Below are positions 1 to 8,627 of a stretch of DNA of 64,000 nt, piece by piece; within the stretch, counting starts at the first letter, position 1; each line of letters starts with the position of its first letter. The notes below the pieces were generated by a model, which was not told the DNA's origin, did not search any database, and worked only from the letters and a program-made list of their open reading frames with translations. Location of the stretch: NCBI GenBank assembly GCA_044227095.1, contig JBGAFV010000001.1:62001-126000 (forward strand). The letters are read 5' to 3'. The position numbers and the translations under genes are program-made. The DNA comes from JACMLD01 sp044227095 (lineage in GTDB: Bacteria > Bacteroidota > Bacteroidia > Chitinophagales > Chitinophagaceae).

Positions 1-1
1 G

Positions 2-700
2 AATGCCGACCCAAGTGCAACGGCTGTTACATGGAGTATGCCTTCGCTGCCACAGGGCACAAATTCTAATCTCACATTTACATTGGGCAATAACGGAACA
101 GATCCGCTACCCGCAGAGAAAGTTGAATGGACTATTAATATTCCATTGAGCCGGGTAACCGTAGGACTGCCTGCTTTTATTGCACCAGATGGATCAGCAA
201 ATACAGGCCTGTATGAATATCTCCGTATTGTTTCAGGAACAACGGTTGTGGTTGTACTGAGAAGCCATACAGACATTCCACCAACTTCTGCATTTCAACC
301 ACAGGATCAATACAAAGCCGTTTACCCTGTAACCGGCGCCATTATAGGAGGGCCTACCTATGCCACATTAAATGCCGCAATTGTTTCCGGCAAACTTTCG
401 CAGGTAGGCAATGCTTCTCCCTCAAACGATAATTCATCAGCCGCAATATTAGTTTCTCCTGCGGCCAGTATAAATACAATATATCCAAACCCGGCAAGCA
501 ATATTATAAATATAAACATAGCCAATATACCTGCCGGTAAATCAACTGCCCAGTTTTATGACGCAGCCGGCCGCTTAATTATGAGTTCAATATTAACAAC
601 TGGTTTTAACCAGGTAGATGTAAGCAGACTTGTTTCCGGAACTTATACCATAGCTATTGAAGGGGCGGGCCAAACATATAAAATTGTTATAGCAAAATAA
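2..700 (+). CDS. Secreted T9SS cargo protein, 3' end only
   Basis: The reading frame is open to the left edge of the window, so this is the C-terminal part (about 232 residues) of a longer gene; the ATG at 38 is internal. The visible protein starts in a beta-sandwich-like section resembling DUF11/CARDB-type domains (a 'W.INIPLSR' strand pattern). It ends in a type IX secretion type-A sorting tail: 'IYPNPASN' about 75 residues from the end, then a 'FYDAAGRL' strand and the terminal 'YKIVIAK'. In this family the tail directs export by the Por/T9SS machinery and surface attachment or release. The function of the passenger cannot be told from this fragment. A strong hairpin follows the stop codon. 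Confidence 0.85.
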   Translation, partial: NADPSATAVTWSMPSLPQGTNSNLTFTLGNNGTDPLPAEKVEWTINIPLSRVTVGLPAFIAPDGSANTGLYEYLRIVSGTTVVVVLRSHTDIPPTSAFQPQDQYKAVYPVTGAIIGGPTYATLNAAIVSGKLSQVGNASPSNDNSSAAILVSPAASINTIYPNPASNIININIANIPAGKSTAQFYDAAGRLIMSSILTTGFNQVDVSRLVSGTYTIAIEGAGQTYKIVIAK

Positions 701-726
701 ATTATACTTTAAAATATTACTATTTA

Positions 727-757
727 AATGCCCTGTCACAACGGGGCATTTTGTTTT
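727..757 (+). terminator. Intrinsic terminator
   Basis: Arms AATGCCC (727-733) and GGGCATT (744-750) pair perfectly. They extend inward by a T.G, a G-C and a T-A pair around a CACA loop, and are followed by TTGTTTTT. It sits 27 bases after the stop codon at 700. Confidence 0.85.
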
Positions 758-1105
758 TGCATTCTTAAGACTGTAAAAACTATAGAACTGAATTAATAAA
801 TAACAATAGCATTTTTAAATAAACCCAGGATAAGTAATTACACTCTCAACAAAGACAGTTCAGCAAAATGCAGCATATAAACATACCTGGCCTACGTGTA
901 TGCATAACCACGTAATTAATTCCAAAACAATGCCCTGTAGTAATAAACCAATATTTAATACCGTTACAATTAAACTGTTTTTTTAGAATAAATATATTTT
1001 ATTAGCAAATACGCAATAGTATATATTTTTTTTGATGCCACATTTTTTATGAGCATTCCTTATCCATGTAAAGCAACTATTTTCTGAACCAATAACAATC
1101 CGAAG
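758..1105. other. AT-rich intergenic region with a shared upstream motif
   Basis: No coding potential is seen. The region is very AT-rich and carries, at 1001-1020, ATTAGCAAATACGCAATAGT, which is nearly the same as sequences upstream of the two downstream paralogues. A run of T residues follows at 1026-1033. No clean TAnnTTTG box was found. Confidence 0.6.
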
Positions 1106-3487
1106 ATGAAACCAGTTAAACTCTTCTTTTCAGCAGTACTTTTTTTTACGTCCGTCAATTCTTTTTCGCAAAGCCCCGGCGGAGTAAGTGGCGTAACAGT
1201 GTGGCTCAAAGCCAATGCCGGCGTTACACTCTCTTCCAGCTCAACTCCCTGGGTTGACCAGGCAAATGGCTATTCATTTTCTGCCGGCACTGGTCCTAAC
1301 GGTACCAGTACAACCATCAACTTTAACCCCGCCCTTACCTTTAGCGGCCAGCAGTTGCAATGCAGTGGCATACCTGTTAGCAATGTGGTGCCTTCGGGCG
1401 TAAGTTCACACATTGTAGTGTACAAGAAAGCTACCGATGCCTTCCCAAATTTTACCTTATACAATTATGCAATTAATTCCGGCAATCCTTATGGTATTAC
1501 CGCAAGGTCTGATGGAGAACAAATTTTATGGACTGCTGCCGCTTCCCCTTTTACAACTCCTGCTACAGGCAGTATATGTATACAAGATGTGTTTGGCAGC
1601 TATTCCGGCGGCGCAGTGTATGGCTCAAATGGCAGCCTGGTGAATACTACATTTTCCAGCGGAAACGGGAGTATAGGCGCCAGCCCAACGTTCTGGATAG
1701 GCGGTGCCGGTGGTGCCCAGCTAACCAGCAGTTCTATAGCAGAAATAATTGTATATCCAACCGATCAACGGGCCGGTAAAAACAATATAGAAAGTTATCT
1801 TGCCACCAAGTACGGTGTCAGTTTGCCGCATGACTATATCAGCCCAACGGCAGGCACCTATTATAATGTAACCACCACCACACCACAGAACAACACCGGC
1901 TATCTAAATGATATTACAGCCATTGGCAAAGAATCTGGCCAGGCATTAGACCAGGAGCAATCTTATTCTCAATCGGCCAGCTTTCCGGTGTACATTGGTG
2001 CAGGTAGCACTATAGCAGCAAGCAACAGCGCACATGCCAGCACGTTGCCAAACAATACATATCTCGCTTTTGGCCACAACGGCGGCACTACATCACCGCT
2101 TGCTACATCTCTTATTGCAGGCAACAATGCCATGGCAAGAATATGGAAGGTGCAGCAAACAGGTTCCGTGGGTACGGTAATGATTGCTGTTCCGGTTTCT
2201 GCCTTTGCAGCGTTTGCCTCTGGCGGCGCCTGTGTTTCTATGTTAACTTCTACCAGCAGCAGTTTTGGCGCAGGCACTTATACACAGGTAAGTAATACAG
2301 GTGTACCGCAAACCATTAATGGCACACCCTGCGTTACCTTCTTAAAAGATTTTTCTGATGGCAAAATTTACTTTACATTTTTGCAGGCTACACCCAACTA
2401 CAATGCAACCGCGGCAACAACCGGTACCACAGTTACAGCAAGCGGCGGAAACACTTGTTTCTCTGCAGATGGCTGGAGTATATACAGCAATGGCGGAAAC
2501 AAATACCTGGGTATTTATGCCAACAACAACACATTTACAACAGAGCCAACAGTAACCATCAGCAACAACAACTCTAATACAGCAATAGCCAGCAGTACTA
2601 ATGCTACTTCGTTAAGCAGCAATATGTATACTATTGACAATAGCGCAAACAGTTCAATCACCTATAGTAACCCCATGAAAGTGCGTGTGTACTTTAACCC
2701 GGCGGATACAATTGCAGCCTTTAGCCACGCCAGCTCGGCTACAACAAACCCTGTGGGCAATACAAAATCTATGTGGTTTAAATTTGAAGGCTCTGCTGCG
2801 GCTGTCAGTGCGGCGCAGGTAAACAATGGCATAACAGGCGCCCGTTACCTTACACCGGTATATGGAAAAGAAGGAGGCATAGATTATGCAGAGTTTAGTG
2901 GTATTACCAATTTCAGCACGTTTGGTTTTATGGCCTTCAATACCCAGTTTACATTGCCAATAAATTTGCAATTATTTACAGGCACCAGGCAGGGTAGCAA
3001 CAATTTATTTCAATGGAATGCAAACAACGCCGTTAGCTTTTCGGCTTTTCAACTGCAACGTGCCAGCACAAGCAATAGCAGCTTTACTACAATTGCTACT
3101 ATTAGTTATAACAACGGCCAAAGTAATTATAACTATACAGACCTTAATGTATCGGCCAATGCTTATTATCGTTTGGCTTTGGTAGACATAGACGGCAAAA
3201 TTAGTTATAGCAATACACTCTTTATACCAGTTACCGGCGCAACACAAAGCATGAAAGTGAGCCCCAACCCGGTAACCAACGGCAGTCAAATCGCCATCAC
3301 ATTGAGCGGCTATGAGAGCAATGCTACCGGCAGCCTATACGATGCTTTTGGCAGGCTGATAAACCAAAACAAACTTATCAATGGCAAAAATACATGGGCT
3401 ATCGAATCTCTTAACAGGGGCATATATCAACTGATAGTATCCGATGCAAATGGCAACACACATACAGAAAAGATAGTGGTGCAATAA
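1106..3487 (+). CDS. Secreted lectin-like T9SS cargo protein (paralogue A)
   Basis: This 793-residue protein has a signal peptide (residues 1-21, cleavage after 'NSFSQ') followed directly by 'SPGGVSG..VWLKANAG', the opening of a LamG/concanavalin-like module. That module ends near residue 240 with 'IESYLATKYGVSLPHDYISP'. A second block (about 250-440) has the 'IGKESGQALDQEQS' and 'WKVQQTGSVG' signatures seen in DUF8202-type proteins (family name from memory). A beta-rich block carries 'YFNPADTIAAF', followed by a fibronectin-like segment and the T9SS sorting tail 'VSPNPV...EKIVVQ'. It is the first of three tandem paralogues and has one module where the others have two. A surface adhesin or glycan-binding role is an inference. 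A hairpin terminator follows. Confidence 0.85.
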   Translation: MKPVKLFFSAVLFFTSVNSFSQSPGGVSGVTVWLKANAGVTLSSSSTPWVDQANGYSFSAGTGPNGTSTTINFNPALTFSGQQLQCSGIPVSNVVPSGVSSHIVVYKKATDAFPNFTLYNYAINSGNPYGITARSDGEQILWTAAASPFTTPATGSICIQDVFGSYSGGAVYGSNGSLVNTTFSSGNGSIGASPTFWIGGAGGAQLTSSSIAEIIVYPTDQRAGKNNIESYLATKYGVSLPHDYISPTAGTYYNVTTTTPQNNTGYLNDITAIGKESGQALDQEQSYSQSASFPVYIGAGSTIAASNSAHASTLPNNTYLAFGHNGGTTSPLATSLIAGNNAMARIWKVQQTGSVGTVMIAVPVSAFAAFASGGACVSMLTSTSSSFGAGTYTQVSNTGVPQTINGTPCVTFLKDFSDGKIYFTFLQATPNYNATAATTGTTVTASGGNTCFSADGWSIYSNGGNKYLGIYANNNTFTTEPTVTISNNNSNTAIASSTNATSLSSNMYTIDNSANSSITYSNPMKVRVYFNPADTIAAFSHASSATTNPVGNTKSMWFKFEGSAAAVSAAQVNNGITGARYLTPVYGKEGGIDYAEFSGITNFSTFGFMAFNTQFTLPINLQLFTGTRQGSNNLFQWNANNAVSFSAFQLQRASTSNSSFTTIATISYNNGQSNYNYTDLNVSANAYYRLALVDIDGKISYSNTLFIPVTGATQSMKVSPNPVTNGSQIAITLSGYESNATGSLYDAFGRLINQNKLINGKNTWAIESLNRGIYQLIVSDANGNTHTEKIVVQ
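2941..3235 (+). repeat. Near-identical segment shared with paralogue B (copy 1)
   Basis: This 295-bp stretch aligns without gaps to 7474-7768 (constant offset 4533) with only about a dozen and a half differences. It codes for the fibronectin-like segment before the sorting tail. Identity drops sharply downstream, which suggests recent duplication or gene conversion. Confidence 0.85.
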
Positions 3488-3578
3488 AAGAAGAACATGT
3501 AAACGACCAGAATCAGAATATAAAATTGTCTGGCATGAAAACTGGCAGCAATAAATAATTTTCTCTGGCAAACAATAA

Positions 3579-3612
3579 GAAAGCAGCAGGCAGAAAGCTT
3601 GTTGCTTTTTTA
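3579..3612 (+). terminator. Intrinsic terminator
   Basis: AAGCAGCA pairs with TGTTGCTT (one G.U pair) around a short loop and is followed by TTTTTATTT. It lies about 95 bases after the stop codon of paralogue A. Confidence 0.7.
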
Positions 3613-4081
3613 TTTATGAAACCACATGCTTTTATCTGCCAAATATTTTTACAAAATAAAAACCTGCTTGTTTATTATCGCGGTTTATTAAAATCATCAG
3701 TTATCATACTTGCAAAAAAGTTGCACAACCTGAAACACTTTACTGTCTAATACATAAATAATATTTATAATTTATTTGTAGATATATTATTCATTACATA
3801 TATGTAGTACTACGCAATTTTTATAAAACAACTACAATGCTGTAATAAATAAATGTTAAGCGCCGTTATGTTTAATATTAGCATTTTCAGGTTATTCAAT
3901 AGTGATAAAATATTTAATTAACAAATACCTAATAGTCTATTAAGATTACACAATTAATTAATATCACCTAATAGCTAAAAGACTACATATAGAAAACATT
4001 TAAATGTAAATAGTTGCACAACACATATACTAATTTTTTAAAATATCGCTATCAATTATTTTTTACTTCCAAAGCTGTAAT
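3613..4081. other. AT-rich intergenic region with candidate operators
   Basis: No coding potential is seen. It contains the 10-bp palindrome GTTGCACAAC twice, at 3720-3729 and 4013-4022. It also contains ACAAATACCTAATAGT (3921-3936), which matches the motif upstream of the neighbouring paralogues. A related CACCTAATAGCTA lies near 3965. Confidence 0.55.
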
Positions 4082-7000
4082 ATGAAAAATCCAAACCGAT
4101 TAGTTGCACAAAAAAACACCAGTTTTTATAAACTTTTTTTATTGATTGCATTTTTGCAGGGTCATCAATATTTATTTGCGCAAAGTCCTGGCGGTGTATC
4201 CGGCGCTGCTTTGTGGTTTAAAGCAGATGCTGGTACCAGCAGCACTACAAACGGAGCAGCAGTAACCTCGTGGACCAACCAGGTTGCAGGAACGCTTAAT
4301 CTTAGCGCTAACCATAACCTGGGCGCAGCCAACCCTACTTATGTAAGTTTAGGGATGAACTTTAACCCGGCTGTATCCTTTCTTACCAACGCTATGGATA
4401 CTTTGCCCGCCGGTGGTCCGGTACTGGGAAATTCTACTGTATTTGTAGCCGGTATAAGAGCAGCTTCAGTGTCATCTTTCAGCACCATCTGGAATGCCAG
4501 AACCAGTAATAACGCCACTGCCTGGATGCCGATCATTAATAATACGGCCAAAATAGGAAGTGCTACCTATGTTCCTGCATATACTACCACTGCTACCACG
4601 CTCAGCTGGTCCGTTGGAAGCTCCTCACTACTCAGGCAGCGGGTATTGGGCACAAGTGCCTTTTATGCGCAGGCAGGTGCAGCGGAAGCAGGCGCCAATA
4701 CTACCACCAATGCTGGCATCAACACAGCGGGGGCGTATCCTTTTTTTGCATTCGGCAATAATGCAAGTACCGATGCAACCAATAAGGATAATGAAGCCTT
4801 TGGAACTTTACCCGAAACCATTGTATACAGCACTGCATCATTAACGGCAGCACAAACAAATAGAATTGAAAGCTATCTCGCTTTAAAATATGGTATAACG
4901 CTCAACCAAACCACCGCCCAAAACTATACCGCCAGCGACGGACTTACTAAAATGTGGGATGCTTCGGCAGCGGCAACAGGTTTTAAAAACGATATTTTTG
5001 GTATTGGCAAAGATGCAGGCTCGGCTTTGGATCAAAAAATATCCCAATCTACCAACACTGGCGGCGGCGTGCTTACAATAGCCACCACCAATAATTTTGT
5101 ATTGAATAATTTAGACGTATCACGTACATCATTAAGCGATCTTAATTTTGAAACCATCGCCAATAATGCAGGTGCCGCCACCTGGACAAATACCAATACG
5201 CTATCGCCCTACTCTAAATTAACCAGGGAGTGGCAGGTACAGGAAACAGGTTCTGTCGGCGCTATTATTATCCAGTTTGATGTGGCCAATGCATCATTTG
5301 ATATACCGGCATTAACAGCAGGAAGTTCTTACTATTTATTTTACGATGCAGATGGCGATGGCAACTACGCAAATGCCACGGCAACTGCGCTTACCCCATC
5401 GGGCAATTTATGGAGTACCAGCATCGACTTTGCCGCCGGCAGCAAGTTTACAATTGCCACGCTTTCCCCTTTTGCCGGGTCAGACCAAACTATTTGCGTA
5501 TCTGGTACGCCTTCGGTTTCTCTGGCCGGAGCCAGCACAACGGGCACCTGGACGGCGCAAACCGGCAACCCGGCAGGCGCAGCTTTAGGAGCCACCACTG
5601 CTGGCGCAGCAACAGTAAATTTTACCAACGCAGTCGTTGGATCTTATAATTTTATTTTTACGGACGGAAGCCTTACAGATACTATGACAGTTTTCGGACA
5701 ATCATGCGCAGGCGGCGTTAGCGGCGCATCAATATGGTTGAAGGGTGATCTTGGTGTTACCTCATCCAGCGGCAATGTATCATCATGGGCTGACCAGTCT
5801 GGCAATGCCCGCAATGGCACACCCGTTTCTACATGTCCCTATAACACGGCTACCGGGCTCATTAACTTTAACCCTACCGTTAATACAAATAATAAAATAA
5901 ATATTGGAGGTACAACTGTACCCTTTACCAACAGCACCAATTTTGTAGTAGGCACAAGAATAACTGGTGCTGCTTCACATTGTACTGTGTGGTGCGATGC
6001 CGGTGGCAATACTCAACCTTTCAATATAAATGTTACCGGCAACGCTGTTGGCGTTGGCAATAGCGGCACTAATATAACTTCCTCGTCATACACCTGGGCT
6101 ATCAGTGAATCTTCTTTAATGCAAGAGACGATGCTTGGCACTGCGTATAGCTTTTCTAAACTTGGCGGCACGGCCAGTGCATTTACCAGCAGCTTAGACG
6201 TAACCGGTTTCAACTATCATCATATTGGCAATGGCGGTGGAACAGCTGCCCCGTTTGGCAATATTGCTGAAATAGTTGTTTATCCAACTTCTACACTTAC
6301 CACTGCGCAAAGCCAGCAGATAAACAGCTATATGGCAACAAAATACGGCCTTTCACTTGTGTCTGATTATATAAGCCCGCTGACAGGTACTTATTTCAAT
6401 ACCACCAGCACCAATGCTGGTTACGCAAACAATATTGCCATCATTGGCAGGGAAACCGGCCTTGGACTGGACCAGGAACAATCATTTTCGGGTACGGCTG
6501 CGGTACCTGTCTTTATGGGCGCCAATAATACAATTGCCGCAACTAATCTTGCCCACGGTACCTCATTGGCTGATGGCAGCTACGAAGCGTTTGGCAGTAA
6601 TAACCTGAGTGCCACCATCAGTGCGGTTAATGCAGTTAATGCAACCGGTGCTCTTGGCAGTGGCCTTCGTATGGCAATGGTATGGAAAGTGCAAGAAACC
6701 GGAACAGTAGGTTCTGTGATGATTGCAGTACCTTCAAGTGTATTCAATGCAAGCCCATGTAATTCTTACCTGGTAGTAAATTCAAGCGACCCAACATTTG
6801 CTGCCGGCAACACATCAATAAGCAGCAGCGGAACGCAAACAATCAATGGCGTTGCCTGTACCAAATTTACTGTAGATTTTACCTCCGGCCAGTACTTTAC
6901 ATTTGCACAAAGCATCAGCACAGCACCGGGCCTGGTAACAACCGGCAATGCGGTAAGTGGTGTGGCGCTATCGCCCTGCAGCGATGCATCGGCTTACAAT

Positions 7001-8017
7001 GCGTATGTGGACAATGCTGCAACACCTACCCAAAAATACATGGCCATTCAGGCCAACGGCAACAATCTTACGGGAGTAGCAGTATCGGTAAGTAACAATA
7101 ACAGCAACGCTGCCGTAGGTACTACAACAAATGCTACCGCCCTTAGCAGCAATATGTATTATATTGATAATAGTGCAAACGGATCACCCACTTATACCAA
7201 TGCAATGAAAGTAAGGGTATATTTTAACCCCCAGGATACAGTGGACGCATGGACAAATGCAACTGCAAAAGCATCAAGCAACCTGTCCACAAACACTAAA
7301 TCAATGTGGTTTAAATTTGAAGGTAACCCCGCTGCAGTTGCGGCCGCACAGGTAAACAACGGCATCACAGGTGCAACTTACCTTACCCCAACTTATGGTA
7401 TTGAAAACGGAGTAAACTATGCAGAATTCGGTGGTATCTTCAACTTCAGTACACTTGGTTTTATGGCATTCAATACCCAGTTTACATTGCCGATAAATTT
7501 GGAATTGTTTACAGGCACCAGGCAGGGTAGCAACAATTTGTTTCAATGGAATGCAAACAACGCGGTTAGCTTTGCGGCTTTTAAACTGCAACGTGCCGGC
7601 ACAAGCAATGGCAGCTTTACTACAATTGCTACTATTAGTTATAACAACGGCCAAAGCAATTATAACTATACAGACCTTAATGTATCGGCCAATGCTTATT
7701 ATCGTTTGGCTTTAGTAGACATAGACGGCAAAATTAGTTATAGCAATACACTATTTATACCCGTTACCAACTCCACACAAAGTATAAAAGTAAGTCCCAA
7801 TCCTGCATCGGGTGGTATGGCCAACATTACATTAACTGGTTATACAGGCAGTGCTACCGGCAGGTTGTATGATTTTTCAGGCAAAGTAATGATCACAACC
7901 AGGCTTACCAATGGCAACACTGCAATAAATATAGCAAACCTTGCCAAAGGCATATACAACCTGGTAGTAACAGATACAAATGGAAACACACGCACAGAGA
8001 AGATACTGGTGCAATAA
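4082..8017 (+). CDS. Secreted two-module lectin-like T9SS cargo protein (paralogue B)
   Basis: The product is 1311 residues. The signal peptide (about residues 1-34) ends 'YLFAQ' and is followed by 'SPGGVSGAALWFKADAG'. A first LamG-like module ends with 'IESYLALKYGITLNQ' and a 'W.VQETGSVGAI' block. A second module starts near residue 545 ('AGGVSGASIWLKGDLG') and repeats the pattern ('INSYMATKYGLSL', 'IGRETGLGLDQEQS', 'WKVQETGTVGSV'). The C-terminal third matches paralogue A almost exactly and ends in the T9SS type-A tail 'VSPNPASGG...EKILVQ'. Compared with A it has one extra module, consistent with internal domain duplication. Family knowledge puts such proteins at the cell surface or outside; the ligand is unknown. 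Confidence 0.85.
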   Translation: MKNPNRLVAQKNTSFYKLFLLIAFLQGHQYLFAQSPGGVSGAALWFKADAGTSSTTNGAAVTSWTNQVAGTLNLSANHNLGAANPTYVSLGMNFNPAVSFLTNAMDTLPAGGPVLGNSTVFVAGIRAASVSSFSTIWNARTSNNATAWMPIINNTAKIGSATYVPAYTTTATTLSWSVGSSSLLRQRVLGTSAFYAQAGAAEAGANTTTNAGINTAGAYPFFAFGNNASTDATNKDNEAFGTLPETIVYSTASLTAAQTNRIESYLALKYGITLNQTTAQNYTASDGLTKMWDASAAATGFKNDIFGIGKDAGSALDQKISQSTNTGGGVLTIATTNNFVLNNLDVSRTSLSDLNFETIANNAGAATWTNTNTLSPYSKLTREWQVQETGSVGAIIIQFDVANASFDIPALTAGSSYYLFYDADGDGNYANATATALTPSGNLWSTSIDFAAGSKFTIATLSPFAGSDQTICVSGTPSVSLAGASTTGTWTAQTGNPAGAALGATTAGAATVNFTNAVVGSYNFIFTDGSLTDTMTVFGQSCAGGVSGASIWLKGDLGVTSSSGNVSSWADQSGNARNGTPVSTCPYNTATGLINFNPTVNTNNKINIGGTTVPFTNSTNFVVGTRITGAASHCTVWCDAGGNTQPFNINVTGNAVGVGNSGTNITSSSYTWAISESSLMQETMLGTAYSFSKLGGTASAFTSSLDVTGFNYHHIGNGGGTAAPFGNIAEIVVYPTSTLTTAQSQQINSYMATKYGLSLVSDYISPLTGTYFNTTSTNAGYANNIAIIGRETGLGLDQEQSFSGTAAVPVFMGANNTIAATNLAHGTSLADGSYEAFGSNNLSATISAVNAVNATGALGSGLRMAMVWKVQETGTVGSVMIAVPSSVFNASPCNSYLVVNSSDPTFAAGNTSISSSGTQTINGVACTKFTVDFTSGQYFTFAQSISTAPGLVTTGNAVSGVALSPCSDASAYNAYVDNAATPTQKYMAIQANGNNLTGVAVSVSNNNSNAAVGTTTNATALSSNMYYIDNSANGSPTYTNAMKVRVYFNPQDTVDAWTNATAKASSNLSTNTKSMWFKFEGNPAAVAAAQVNNGITGATYLTPTYGIENGVNYAEFGGIFNFSTLGFMAFNTQFTLPINLELFTGTRQGSNNLFQWNANNAVSFAAFKLQRAGTSNGSFTTIATISYNNGQSNYNYTDLNVSANAYYRLALVDIDGKISYSNTLFIPVTNSTQSIKVSPNPASGGMANITLTGYTGSATGRLYDFSGKVMITTRLTNGNTAINIANLAKGIYNLVVTDTNGNTRTEKILVQ
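7474..7768 (+). repeat. Near-identical segment shared with paralogue A (copy 2)
   Basis: Second copy of the 295-bp block described at 2941-3235; same reading frame and same protein segment. The third paralogue (about 11885-12175) has the same protein layout but is much more diverged in DNA. Confidence 0.85.
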
Positions 8018-8041
8018 ATATAAAGTGTGCAATTAATTCAC

Positions 8042-8086
8042 AAAAGCATTGCAGCGGTATCAGAACCTGCTGTAATGCTTTTTGCT
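8042..8086 (+). terminator. Intrinsic terminator
   Basis: AAAAGCATTGCAGC pairs with GCTGTAATGCTTTT (one G.U) around GGTATCAGAACCT and is followed by a T-run. It lies 25 bases after the stop of paralogue B. Confidence 0.8.
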
Positions 8087-8627
8087 TTAGTTATAGTACG
8101 TATATATAATTTTCTATTTCAATATATCTCTTAGCTGAAACATGCAACAAGCAACGCATTAAAAGTATTTTATATAAAGACATATACAGCATCACTTAAT
8201 TAGCATTATTCATTGCACAGCAGCAATAAAGAAATATCAGACCCGTTATATTAAAGAAGAATATGAATGTTTAATTTTTACTAAGCAAGTACGCAATAGT
8301 ACCTATAGAGATCTAAAAATTAGAGCTATTTAAATGTTTAAAATTTTATATATAAATACATCTTCATGTGACTTAATTAAATTATTTTAATTGGAACACA
8401 TGTTTGAGATTATCTATTTATACAACAGTGCTTTGCCAGAGTGATCTTAGAAAAAGGTGGCAGGAAATTTTATTATGCGGCGTGAGGCAATCTAAGCTAT
8501 CCGGCTTTTTTACTGCATTTTTAAACTTTTCGCCAGAACGCAATACCAATAAAGGGGTAAAAGTTTGTTGCAGTAATTACCAGTATCGCCATCATTATAT
8601 TCAATGACCCGTGTAATAAACAAATCT
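8087..8627. other. Long leader/intergenic region of paralogue C
   Basis: AT-rich DNA. The shared motif AAGCAAGTACGCAATAGTAC is at 8283-8302, about 340 bases before the likely start codon at 8628. A short open frame at 8404-8607 has no recognisable product and is not called. No other structure was found. Confidence 0.5.

Noticed and set aside
8404..8607. 67-residue frame upstream of paralogue C
   Set aside because: No ribosome-binding site, no recognisable product, and the region has the AT-rich composition of the other leaders.
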